Origin: a virus | Reading direction: 5' to 3' (one strand) | Virus record (IMG/VR): IMGVR_UViG_3300031773_000016 | Span: 1 to 34,504 of that record | Length of the DNA stretch: 34,504 nucleotides | Shown here: piece by piece, positions 7,082-13,663 of the stretch | Layout of the letters: each line of letters begins with the position of its first letter | Numbering within the stretch: the first letter of the stretch is position 1 | Translations under genes and position numbers: made by a program | The notes under the pieces: model-generated | What the model saw: only the letters and a program-made list of their open reading frames with translations | The model's database searches: none | Told to the model about the DNA's origin: nothing

Positions 7082-7323
7082 ATCTCTTGTCCTGGTTCTT
7101 GTTCTTGTTCAGTCGAGTATCGGCTTTCACAGAAAAACTCATACCCTTTCATATCTCCCTTTTGATTGTGGTTATCAAAAAGGTCTAATGTGAGTTGAAC
7201 TTTATTGTGAAATAAAAACTCTTGGCAAGTAGGTACGGAATCAAATGTAGCTTTATCGTATTGTGTATAAATAACTTGTTCAGAACTACTGAAAAATAGC
7301 ATTGCGGTGATTATGAAGTACAT
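7078..7323 (-). CDS. Small secreted protein with two cysteines
   Basis: 81 residues. The N-terminal MYFIITAMLFFSSSE is a short signal-peptide-like sequence. Cys33 (PTCQEF) and a later cysteine (FFCES) may pair after export. The C-terminus is Glu/Gln-rich. It overlaps the next gene by four bases (ATGA) and lies six bases after the holin gene, so it opens the envelope-directed cluster right below lysis genes. It lacks an obvious lipobox, so I do not call it a spanin. Family unknown. Confidence 0.65.
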   Translation of the reverse strand: MYFIITAMLFFSSSEQVIYTQYDKATFDSVPTCQEFLFHNKVQLTLDLFDNHNQKGDMKGYEFFCESRYSTEQEQEPGQEI

Positions 7324-7329
7324 TCACAA

Positions 7330-7722
7330 TCATTTCTTTTTTAACATCTTAGCTGCTGATCCTACGCCCTTAATGCCAAATGACGCTGAGATAGCAATGT
7401 ATAATAAATGTTGGTAGTATTCAGGAAGCTCTTGTAAAGCAACGAATCCACTTTTAACAAATTCTTGACAACCAGGAATGAAAACTAAAACTGCTGGAGC
7501 AAGTAGGACAACTAAACTGACCTCATCTTTCCAGCTATCTTTCATTTGGTCTACTGCCGATGCTTCCCACGACACTTTACCTGCGATCTGCTGCTCTTTA
7601 AGTGCAGTAGCAGCTTTAATCTCTGTAAGTTTTGCTTCTGATTTGGCTTTCTTAGTTTCTATTACGCCTTTAACCATATCACCAGCGACCCCTAGAAGGG
7701 GTTTAATCAACATCTGTAACAT
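7330..7722 (-). CDS. Holin, GTA-type three-TM family
   Basis: 130 residues. After an N-terminal amphipathic segment (MLIKPLLGVAGDMVKGVIETKK) and a charged coiled stretch comes WKDEVSLVVLLAPAVLVFIPG, a transmembrane helix near 68-85. A second hydrophobic segment is at about 100-117 (PEYYQHLLYIAISASFGIKG), followed by a Lys-rich end. The WKDE, FIPG and SFGIKG elements in this order match the holin family described from gene transfer agents (Pfam 3TM GTA holin). Such holins open the inner membrane to release endolysin. It sits directly after the lysozyme gene, as expected for a lysis pair. Confidence 0.85.
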   Translation of the reverse strand: MLQMLIKPLLGVAGDMVKGVIETKKAKSEAKLTEIKAATALKEQQIAGKVSWEASAVDQMKDSWKDEVSLVVLLAPAVLVFIPGCQEFVKSGFVALQELPEYYQHLLYIAISASFGIKGVGSAAKMLKKK

Positions 7723-7731
7723 AATATTTCC

Positions 7732-8175
7732 TTATAAGTTTTGGATAATGCCGCTTAGTTCTAAGCAACGTGCTGGAGTTTGTTTGTTCCAGCGTGAATC
7801 TCTCATCTGTGTAGCAGCTTCTTTGAAGTCGCATTTGCCAAGTGCAGTAAACATCTTCTTAAATTTGCCTACTCCTGCTTGTCCTAGCTGAAAACACATT
7901 TCCGTCAAAACGCCTGTTATAGCGTGTTTCTTGGGTTCAGGTAGCTCCGACCATTCAGTGTTCTCTAAATGTTCTCCTATAAGCGAATTTGCTCCATTAA
8001 ACGCCTTTTCAAAGTCGTTATTAAATAGGTTTTGCCACCCTTCCTCAGATTTAGGTACTTCTTCACCATCTAATATCTTATGACCCCAGCCACCAGTAAG
8101 GTGTCCTTCGGTACAATGATAAGGCTCTAACCTATAGCCTTCGTGTGCTTTTATTCTATCTTTAATATCGTTCAT
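7732..8175 (-). CDS. T4-type lysozyme endolysin (GH24)
   Basis: 147 residues from the ATG at 8175, chosen because it forms an ATGA overlap with the upstream gene; an in-frame start at 8217 would add 14 residues unlike the family. Near the N-terminus HEGYRLEPYHC then TGGWGH aligns with the T4 lysozyme active site. Glu12 is the general acid and Thr27 matches Thr26 of T4. Cys21 replaces the usual Asp20, giving an E-C-T triad, a variant known to be compatible with activity in this family. The rest (LTEMCFQLGQAGVGKFKKMF) matches the helical lobe. No signal peptide, so release needs the holin encoded next. Confidence 0.93.
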   Translation of the reverse strand: MNDIKDRIKAHEGYRLEPYHCTEGHLTGGWGHKILDGEEVPKSEEGWQNLFNNDFEKAFNGANSLIGEHLENTEWSELPEPKKHAITGVLTEMCFQLGQAGVGKFKKMFTALGKCDFKEAATQMRDSRWNKQTPARCLELSGIIQNL

Positions 8176-8552
8176 TTTATTGTATATCCAGTTGGTTGAG
8201 TAGATAAATTTGGGCATTTTTCAGGTTGATTGCCTGAAAGAATATCGTCTAAATTTTTGTTTAAATACCACACCACCGAACCAATAATGCTATCTCTTGT
8301 AAAAGTTTCTGACACTTCTTTCAAAGAACAACCATATTGTAAGAGTAAAGATACTGCTTTTCCAGAACTTCTAAGTTCTCTGTCTAGTGTAGATTCTGAT
8401 TTTTTTGTTTTTACCCATATTCCTACTGGCAAAACACCAGTATCAGATATGTCATAATCTATTGTGGAAACTATAGGCATAGTGTCAATAAGCATACGCA
8501 CATTGACGGATCTCATCCTATTTGGCACTTCCATTCTCGCCACGCTACTCAT
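8172..8552 (-). CDS. Stand-alone TSCPD-domain-like phage protein
   Basis: 126 residues. The centre reads LPVGIWVKTKKSESTLDRELRSSGKAVSLLLQYGCSL then EVSETFTRDSIIGSVVWYLN. This follows the pattern of free-standing TSCPD proteins of alphaproteobacterial phages (aspects: GIFV-K, a small helix, VSLLLQ-G-PL-x-x, ALTRD, GxxxxxLD). The N-terminal MRSVNVRM matches the RxRS-start of that group. TSCPD domains otherwise form the C-terminus of class II ribonucleotide reductases, where they bind metal. As a separate phage protein the role is unknown, perhaps in nucleotide metabolism. It overlaps DUF3310 by eight bases and endolysin by four. Confidence 0.75.
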   Translation of the reverse strand: MSSVARMEVPNRMRSVNVRMLIDTMPIVSTIDYDISDTGVLPVGIWVKTKKSESTLDRELRSSGKAVSLLLQYGCSLKEVSETFTRDSIIGSVVWYLNKNLDDILSGNQPEKCPNLSTQPTGYTIK

Positions 8553-8751
8553 AATCCCTTTCTATAATCATTTCGAGGTAATGTATAGCCTTTTTAATAT
8601 CTTCCTTTTTACCCTTAAATTTGTGCCTACACACGTACTTTATGACGTTGCCTTCAGCGTATGGAAGGTTGTTCATATTAATAAACTCTGCAGGTTGAAT
8701 AATAAACCTTTTGTAGTGATCTCCACTTTCTTGACGTTCTAGTGTTTTCAT
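8545..8751 (-). CDS. DUF3310 protein
   Basis: 68 residues from the ATG at 8751, which shares ATGA with the phosphoesterase stop; a GTG two codons upstream is less likely. The sequence DHYKRFIIQPAEFI, NLPYAEGNVIKYVCRHKFKGKKEDIKKAIHYLE is the full signature of DUF3310, a small domain common in phage genomes and sometimes labelled nucleotide kinase without firm proof. The family is usually found among phage DNA or nucleotide-metabolism genes. Its neighbour TSCPD protein supports that setting here. Confidence 0.93.
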   Translation of the reverse strand: MKTLERQESGDHYKRFIIQPAEFINMNNLPYAEGNVIKYVCRHKFKGKKEDIKKAIHYLEMIIERDYE

Positions 8752-9452
8752 GGACACACTTTATTCCATCTTCCACCTTTATTCAATACCATTGGTAAAA
8801 GTTGCGGTTGGCTATCTATAATTATTCCACAACCAATGATCGGTCTATCTTTGAATACTTTGTCATACGCAAAAGCTAATGCGTCTTTATCAATCAAACA
8901 TCCTACTTGCATCGCCCATAAAAGTGATGATGGGTTTCCCCAATAGGAAATGCCATACTTGGTATGATAGTGTCCTTGAACATAACAAGTGCCTTGCTTT
9001 TGTCCAACGGTTAATATGTTTGCTGATTTACCATGATGAAAATGTACGTCATTTCCATTAGGTAGTTTTATTGTTAGTTCGCTATGCCATCTCCAACCTC
9101 TACCCACTTCTAAGACTTCGTTGTAGTCTCTCATGTAGGCTTTGGGTAAGCCAGCTTTGAAAGCTCTTCTGTATGCAAGGCTTCCGTGATTTGAATGTAG
9201 TAAGTCTACTTTGGGAAAAAGTTTTTCAATAGCATGAATAGCTTCCCTTGCTTCGTATAACTCATCTCCTGCACTTGGTAAGTCAGGGTCTTGACCGTGA
9301 AAGTTAAGACCGTGTTTATCTGTTTCATCGCCAATGTGAACTACACGATCAGGTCTATACTTCTTTTTGATCGCAGTTAAAAAAGGAATCAAATCTTCAT
9401 GGTGATAAGGACAATGAGTATCTGAAATAATCAATATACATCTGTTTGACAT
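8748..9452 (-). CDS. Calcineurin-like metallophosphoesterase
   Basis: 234 residues. Metal-binding motifs are in the right order: DTH at 11-13, GDETD with Asp42, SNHGS with Asn88-His89 in place of the common GNHD, HFHHGKS near 137-143, and GHYHTK with His161 and His163. These build a two-metal site that cleaves phosphoesters. Phage members have been linked to nucleotide or DNA processing, but the substrate here is unknown. It is preceded by a 37-base gap with a hairpin, the largest break between fibre and lysis genes, and lacks a strong Shine-Dalgarno. Confidence 0.9.
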   Translation of the reverse strand: MSNRCILIISDTHCPYHHEDLIPFLTAIKKKYRPDRVVHIGDETDKHGLNFHGQDPDLPSAGDELYEAREAIHAIEKLFPKVDLLHSNHGSLAYRRAFKAGLPKAYMRDYNEVLEVGRGWRWHSELTIKLPNGNDVHFHHGKSANILTVGQKQGTCYVQGHYHTKYGISYWGNPSSLLWAMQVGCLIDKDALAFAYDKVFKDRPIIGCGIIIDSQPQLLPMVLNKGGRWNKVCP

Positions 9453-9470
9453 ATTTGATTTTTATTCGAT

Positions 9471-9487
9471 TTGCACTAAATGTGCAA
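9471..9487 (-). terminator. Hairpin between the small membrane gene and phosphoesterase
   Basis: A perfect 6-bp inverted repeat TTGCAC / GTGCAA with a 5-base loop lies three bases after the stop of the 65-residue gene. On the leftward strand it is followed by an A/T-rich tract rather than a clean U-run, so it is either a weak terminator or a transcript-processing or stabilising hairpin. Confidence 0.4.
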
Positions 9488-9489
9488 TA

Positions 9490-9687
9490 CTACATAATTG
9501 TCCGAATAATCAAAAATAACATCTGTGCGAAAACAGTAGTACCTATAAACCATACCAGACCTCGTAATTGTCGCATATCTCTTTCGATATGGGTAAGATG
9601 ATTGTCCTTTAAGGTATTCATCTTTTGGTCTAACAGTTCTAGCTTACCCTCTATACGGATAATAGCTTCTCTGTTTTCTTGTTCCAT
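9490..9687 (-). CDS. Coiled-coil plus C-terminal TM protein, XhlA-like layout
   Basis: 65 residues. Residues 1-42 form a heptad-like charged helix (EAIIRIEGKLELLDQKMNTLKD). The C-terminal LVWFIGTTVFAQMLFLIIR is one transmembrane helix. This is the layout of XhlA-type haemolysin or holin-accessory proteins, but similarity is one of architecture, not diagnostic residues. The start overlaps the upstream stop by one base. Its position between fibre and lysis genes supports a role in the membrane at lysis or DNA entry. Confidence 0.65.
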   Translation of the reverse strand: MEQENREAIIRIEGKLELLDQKMNTLKDNHLTHIERDMRQLRGLVWFIGTTVFAQMLFLIIRTIM

Positions 9688-9971
9688 TAACTATCGTCTC
9701 TAGCTTTTCTGTTTTTATAATCAGAACGAGCTGTTACTAACGCTACAAAGTCTGCTTGATTAGATGGAATGGAATCTGTAAATGAATCATCATCCATTAA
9801 CTTTTGAGTCCATTCTTGTCGCATACGTTTCCAACAGTTGTTGATTTTACCATCAACTGCATCTTGTATCCAAGCATCTAGACCAGCATTATCTGTGTCG
9901 TTGTATAAATCATTAGACAGAATTGTTTGTTGAAGATCTGTCAGTGTGACTTCTTTTTTATGATTAGCCAT
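9687..9971 (-). CDS. Hypothetical protein downstream of tail fibres
   Basis: 94 residues, helical, soluble: TLTDLQQTILSNDLY, then AWIQDAVDGKINNCWKRMRQEW and a final SRxDYKNRKARDDS tail. AAAGGAGG upstream of the ATG at 9971 is a strong ribosome site, indicating good expression. The position at the end of the fibre cassette would suit a fibre-assembly or virion-associated protein. I recall similar sequences in other marine phages without function. Not assigned. Confidence 0.7.
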   Translation of the reverse strand: MANHKKEVTLTDLQQTILSNDLYNDTDNAGLDAWIQDAVDGKINNCWKRMRQEWTQKLMDDDSFTDSIPSNQADFVALVTARSDYKNRKARDDS

Positions 9972-10001
9972 ATTTTACCTCCTTTAAGGTTGATTGTTTC
10001 A

Positions 10002-10586
10002 TCATGCTATCAAACATATTGATAACCAGGTTTCACCACTACCATACATGACATTCATCTGTGCTGCCCCATGAGCGGAAGTTCTTACTTTAAAGAGCAA
10101 AGTATCACTTGCATCCATATCTACTATCCCTGCACTACTAAAACTTGAATTGTTGTCTGCAGAATATTCTTTTGTTGGATCTACTAGATTCATGTAATAA
10201 GTTCTATTAGAAGTAACAAATACACCTCCATACATCCATTGAGTAGCTGTATCAATATCACTTAAATCTACATTAGCTGTTACCATATATTTTCCTGTAA
10301 CAGGAGCTGTAAAGGTGCTGGTTGAAGTATTAAAATCTGAATTAACATCATATACCTCAGAGCCAAATACGATAGTCACCCATCCTGTTGCCATATCATT
10401 TTGTGTAGCATTAGGAACAGCAAGGACGGCTGGTTGTAGTGGTTTGGTTACATGACCAGCAGAATCTATTGATAAAGCAGCACCTGCTGCACAAGATAAA
10501 CTTCCATCTTTGATTGCTAAACTATCAATAGTTACACCCGATGTGGATGTTTTCTCTGATATTGTATCTACTCTTATTTCACTCAT
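10002..10586 (-). CDS. Tail fibre protein with C1q-like C-terminal domain
   Basis: 194 residues. The N-terminal 28 residues (MSEIRVDTISEKTSTSGVTIDSLAIKDG) are nearly the same as the start of the upstream 389-residue fibre, so both probably dock to the same partner. Residues about 60-194 look like a C1q/TNF-type jelly roll: WVTIVFGSEVYDVNSDFNTST, FTAPVTGKYMVTANVDL, and a closing MYGSGETWLSICLIA. Such domains trimerise at fibre tips and bind receptors. Encoded just after the S74 fibre. Confidence 0.8.
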   Translation of the reverse strand: MSEIRVDTISEKTSTSGVTIDSLAIKDGSLSCAAGAALSIDSAGHVTKPLQPAVLAVPNATQNDMATGWVTIVFGSEVYDVNSDFNTSTSTFTAPVTGKYMVTANVDLSDIDTATQWMYGGVFVTSNRTYYMNLVDPTKEYSADNNSSFSSAGIVDMDASDTLLFKVRTSAHGAAQMNVMYGSGETWLSICLIA

Positions 10587-10587
10587 C

Positions 10588-11757
10588 TTATTCTCCTTTT
10601 AGTGCTGTTACTTCAGCTTCTAATGTTTCTATTCTAGTCATAGCTTCTTGTAATGCTTTGATAGCTTTCATGTAAAGAACAGTATATTTAATACCTTTAA
10701 CATTTTCTTTTTCTTCTTTTACATCACCTATTGCTTTACCTTCTGGTATAGTATCTCCATCTTCATAAAGAGTTCCAAATTCTGAGGAACTTAAAACGTC
10801 TGATGAATTTGGTTTAGCTTCATCAACTAATTTAGGGCAAACGGATTCTAATTCTTGAGCTACCAAACCTATTTGAACTTTTGCTTTATCCTCACCGTAT
10901 TTTCTAACATCATCTTTTCTTTTAAAGTTTCTAACTTTAAGAGATTTAATATCATTCCATTGAGAATTAGCATCGGTTATGTTTTGTTTAATTCTTTCGT
11001 CCGAATATGCTCCATAACTATTATCGTGGTTCTTAACATCTCCATCACCATAAACAACAAATCTTACATTCCAACTACTTCCATCATAGGCTTGTCCAAC
11101 AAAGAAAAAGTTATCTGATCCACTATCAGGATCATCAGCACTATATAAAACTTGCATACCATAAGGTGAGGATGCATGAGCATTTTCAACTTTAAAGCTA
11201 TAAGTATTTTCACTGCTTTTCATATGAAGTGTTGCATCAGGACTATCTTCAAGAATACCAACACGGTCAGTACCACTATTTACAAATATTGCGTGACTTT
11301 GATTATTAGACTCTACTCGGAAGTCTATGTCACCTGAATCTTCATTAAATACAGTCAAATCTTTTTTCATATAGATTCTGCTTGTACTTGTACCATTTAC
11401 CATAGTATCAAGATAGAATTTACCACTTTCATTACCATTAGATGCATCTTCAATTCTTGAATACATCATAAGATAATTTTCTTCTTCTTGGGCGTCATTA
11501 GTGTTGGCAAAATCTATTCTACCAACTAAATCTTCATCCGCTGCAGAACTAGAGTTTCTAAACATTCTAATATAAGGCCCGTGACTAGCATCAGCATCTG
11601 TTGATATTAGTGAGAGTGTCTTTTCATTACCCGATGTTGTAATTGTACTTCCAGCTGTTGCAGTAAACGCACCATCTTTCAATGTTACACTATCTATGGC
11701 TACGCCATTTGCACTAGTATTTTCACTAATAGTGTCTACTTTAATTTCACTACTCAT
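10588..11757 (-). CDS. Tail fibre with S74 auto-cleaving chaperone domain
   Basis: 389 residues. The N-terminal docking module matches that of the next gene. The middle is a beta-rich shaft. SDERIKQNI near residues 252-260 begins the S74 intramolecular chaperone, with the conserved Ser252 and Lys257 pair that cuts the chaperone off after trimer folding; QIGLVAQELE and the terminal coiled coil (IKALQEAMTRIETLEAEV) complete it. The mature fibre would therefore end near residue 252. It overlaps the DUF6447-like gene by eight bases. Confidence 0.92.
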   Translation of the reverse strand: MSSEIKVDTISENTSANGVAIDSVTLKDGAFTATAGSTITTSGNEKTLSLISTDADASHGPYIRMFRNSSSAADEDLVGRIDFANTNDAQEEENYLMMYSRIEDASNGNESGKFYLDTMVNGTSTSRIYMKKDLTVFNEDSGDIDFRVESNNQSHAIFVNSGTDRVGILEDSPDATLHMKSSENTYSFKVENAHASSPYGMQVLYSADDPDSGSDNFFFVGQAYDGSSWNVRFVVYGDGDVKNHDNSYGAYSDERIKQNITDANSQWNDIKSLKVRNFKRKDDVRKYGEDKAKVQIGLVAQELESVCPKLVDEAKPNSSDVLSSSEFGTLYEDGDTIPEGKAIGDVKEEKENVKGIKYTVLYMKAIKALQEAMTRIETLEAEVTALKGE

Positions 11758-11920
11758 CCTTAGTCTCCTTTAATTCTTCTTTTAATATGTTGGTATATCC
11801 TTGATTTGCAAATCTAAGGTCTTGCATTTGTTTAGATACACGGATTAATTCTTCCAAAGCTGCTTTAGCTTTAGGGCTTATCTTAGTTTCGTCATATTCT
11901 TTATCGTCTAGTTTAAACAT
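11750..11920 (-). CDS. 56-residue DUF6447-like protein
   Basis: Begins at ATG 11920 and ends inside the next fibre gene. The sequence has the pattern of the small phage family DUF6447: a short beta start (MFKLDDKEYD), then ISPKAKAALEELIRVSKQMQDLRFANQGYTNILKEELKE as one helix. Members often sit beside tail-fibre genes; a fibre chaperone or assembly role is inferred from that. Overlap with the downstream ATG suggests coupled translation. Confidence 0.65.
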   Translation of the reverse strand: MFKLDDKEYDETKISPKAKAALEELIRVSKQMQDLRFANQGYTNILKEELKETKDE

Positions 11921-11923
11921 AAA

Positions 11924-12940
11924 TTATCCTTCTAATGCTGCTATTCTTGCTTCTAGTTCTTGTATAGTTTTTACCATCAATGGTACAAGTTTTGATTGGT
12001 CTATACCTTGAGGTTCAATAAAAGTTTGCTCGTCTCCATCTTCATCTATTTCAGTTCTTGTTGCATCTTTTGCTCCACGCACAGCTTCAGGAACAATACT
12101 TGATACTTCGTGTGCTATAAAGCCATCCATTAAAGTATTTGTATCATCAGCAATCCAATTAAATCTAGCAGGTTTTAGTTGTTTTAATCTTGTTGTAGCA
12201 TCCCAAGTGTAATCTACATTTTCTTTTAATCTATAATCTGAGGAGGTAGCAAAAGCTGTGTTACTTCCATCATTAGTTATCCCACCTACAAGAGTTCCAC
12301 TTGCGTTTATACATCTTAAATTATGTATAGTGCCAGTATCAGAACTATTAGTATGAACCATAGCATTTAAAGCATGACTAATTGTGTAAAGATTAAATAA
12401 ACCAGCAGAAGATGTGCCACCTATTGATACATTACCAGTACTTGCAATAGACACTCTCTCAGCACCACCATTGTAAAATTTTAATGAGTTTTGATTATGA
12501 TTATAAACTATACGACCAGCATCATTGTCACCATCGTCACCCCAGTTAATACTGCCATCAGAAGTGTTGCCTGATAAAATTGTCATACCACTATCAGCAG
12601 AACCTTCTATAACTAAAGCATCTGCCCAAGCATCAATAGAACCACCACTATCTGATTCTCTAATATGTAATCCAATACCTAAATCAGGAGTGGTTATCAT
12701 TCCCACTCGGTTATTGCCACCATCAACAAATAGCATATGAGTATTACCATTAGATTCTACTCGGAAGTCTATGTCTGCTGAGCCTTCGTTTATTGCAAAC
12801 TCTCCTGCTGTAATAGATGCTATGTTTACACCGCCAGATTCTATTACTAGCGTATCATCTGTATTAGACGATATACTGGTATCTGCATCATCATCAAAGT
12901 CAATTTTATTATTAACTCCGTCTATTTGTATTCCTGCCAT
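11924..12940 (-). CDS. Tail fibre with S74 auto-cleaving chaperone domain
   Basis: 338 residues. Residues 1-230 are a beta-rich, Asp/Asn/Ser-rich shaft with repeated motifs (ADIDFRVESNGNTHMLFVDGGNNRVGM and YNGGAERVSIASTGNVSIGG). SDYRLKENV near 234-242 starts the S74 domain (Ser234, Lys239), followed by TRLKQLKPARFNWI and GFIAHEVSSIVPEAV, then an ending coiled coil (MVKTIQELEARIAALEG). The DIDFRVES block recurs in the next S74 fibre and is shared at DNA level over 20 bases (12756-12775 and 11312-11331). Confidence 0.92.
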   Translation of the reverse strand: MAGIQIDGVNNKIDFDDDADTSISSNTDDTLVIESGGVNIASITAGEFAINEGSADIDFRVESNGNTHMLFVDGGNNRVGMITTPDLGIGLHIRESDSGGSIDAWADALVIEGSADSGMTILSGNTSDGSINWGDDGDNDAGRIVYNHNQNSLKFYNGGAERVSIASTGNVSIGGTSSAGLFNLYTISHALNAMVHTNSSDTGTIHNLRCINASGTLVGGITNDGSNTAFATSSDYRLKENVDYTWDATTRLKQLKPARFNWIADDTNTLMDGFIAHEVSSIVPEAVRGAKDATRTEIDEDGDEQTFIEPQGIDQSKLVPLMVKTIQELEARIAALEG

Positions 12941-12950
12941 TTGTTTCTCC

Positions 12951-13655
12951 TTATATTACGACAACAGTAGAATTAGAACCTACTGTAATAACTCCTGTTA
13001 CACTTACTGGACCGACCATAAACATATTCTGGCTGGTCAAAGTAAATGTATTAGATATTGTGTTTGAATGTATAAATGAACCGCCAGCACTCTGCAAGGC
13101 AAACGCCCCTGCTGATGAGACCTGTAGTCTCTCTGTGCCGCCAGTATCTAATCTTATTGTGTCATCATCAGAACCTTCTTCTACTTGTATTTTAGTATCG
13201 TTGTCTGCATCTACGACTAACTCAGATGATGAACCTTGTACTCCTAATTCCACAACTAAAGGTGTACCAGTACCAGCAATGGTATTGGTTACATTTACTG
13301 TGGTTAAAGGATTAGAATAACTTGATGATGAAATAGTTCCTGTAGTTATATTTCCAGCAGAATCTTTAATTCTTATCTTACGACCTGGATCATATACACT
13401 TGTTAAGTCAGTACCACTTGCACTTATAGTAATAGTATCTGCATCAACTCTAGCTACTGTATAAGAACCATCTCCATCGCCATATTCATAATAGCCTTCT
13501 CCTAATTGGTTATAAGCTGATCTGATACTTGCAAGGGTTTCACGTGCTGCATTGTTAATGTTAGAAGGAGCCATACCTTCTGCCCAGTTAACAGTTTGTG
13601 TGTCAGTATTACTACCTGCTGTTGTACTATATTTACCTACTCCAGTACCTGCCAT
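12951..13655 (-). CDS. Tail fibre or virion-anchor protein
   Basis: 234 residues. The N-terminal VNWAEGMAPSNINNAARETLASIRSAYNQ is a motif I know from the virion-proximal end of many phage fibres, so this is probably the anchor of the fibre complex. A beta domain follows (GSYTVARVDADTITISASGTDLTSVYDPGRKIRIKD). The C-terminus (TLTSQNMFMVGPVSVTGVITVGSNSTVVVI) carries a GPV-TG-TVVV motif shared with the 59-residue gene at 23326-23505. It is the first gene of the fibre cassette. Confidence 0.8.
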   Translation of the reverse strand: MAGTGVGKYSTTAGSNTDTQTVNWAEGMAPSNINNAARETLASIRSAYNQLGEGYYEYGDGDGSYTVARVDADTITISASGTDLTSVYDPGRKIRIKDSAGNITTGTISSSSYSNPLTTVNVTNTIAGTGTPLVVELGVQGSSSELVVDADNDTKIQVEEGSDDDTIRLDTGGTERLQVSSAGAFALQSAGGSFIHSNTISNTFTLTSQNMFMVGPVSVTGVITVGSNSTVVVI

Positions 13656-13663
13656 ATTATCTC

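Noticed and set aside
8176-8217. An N-terminal extension of the endolysin
   Set aside because: The ATGA-coupled start at 8175 places the catalytic Glu where the family has it; the extension has no family match and no ribosome site.
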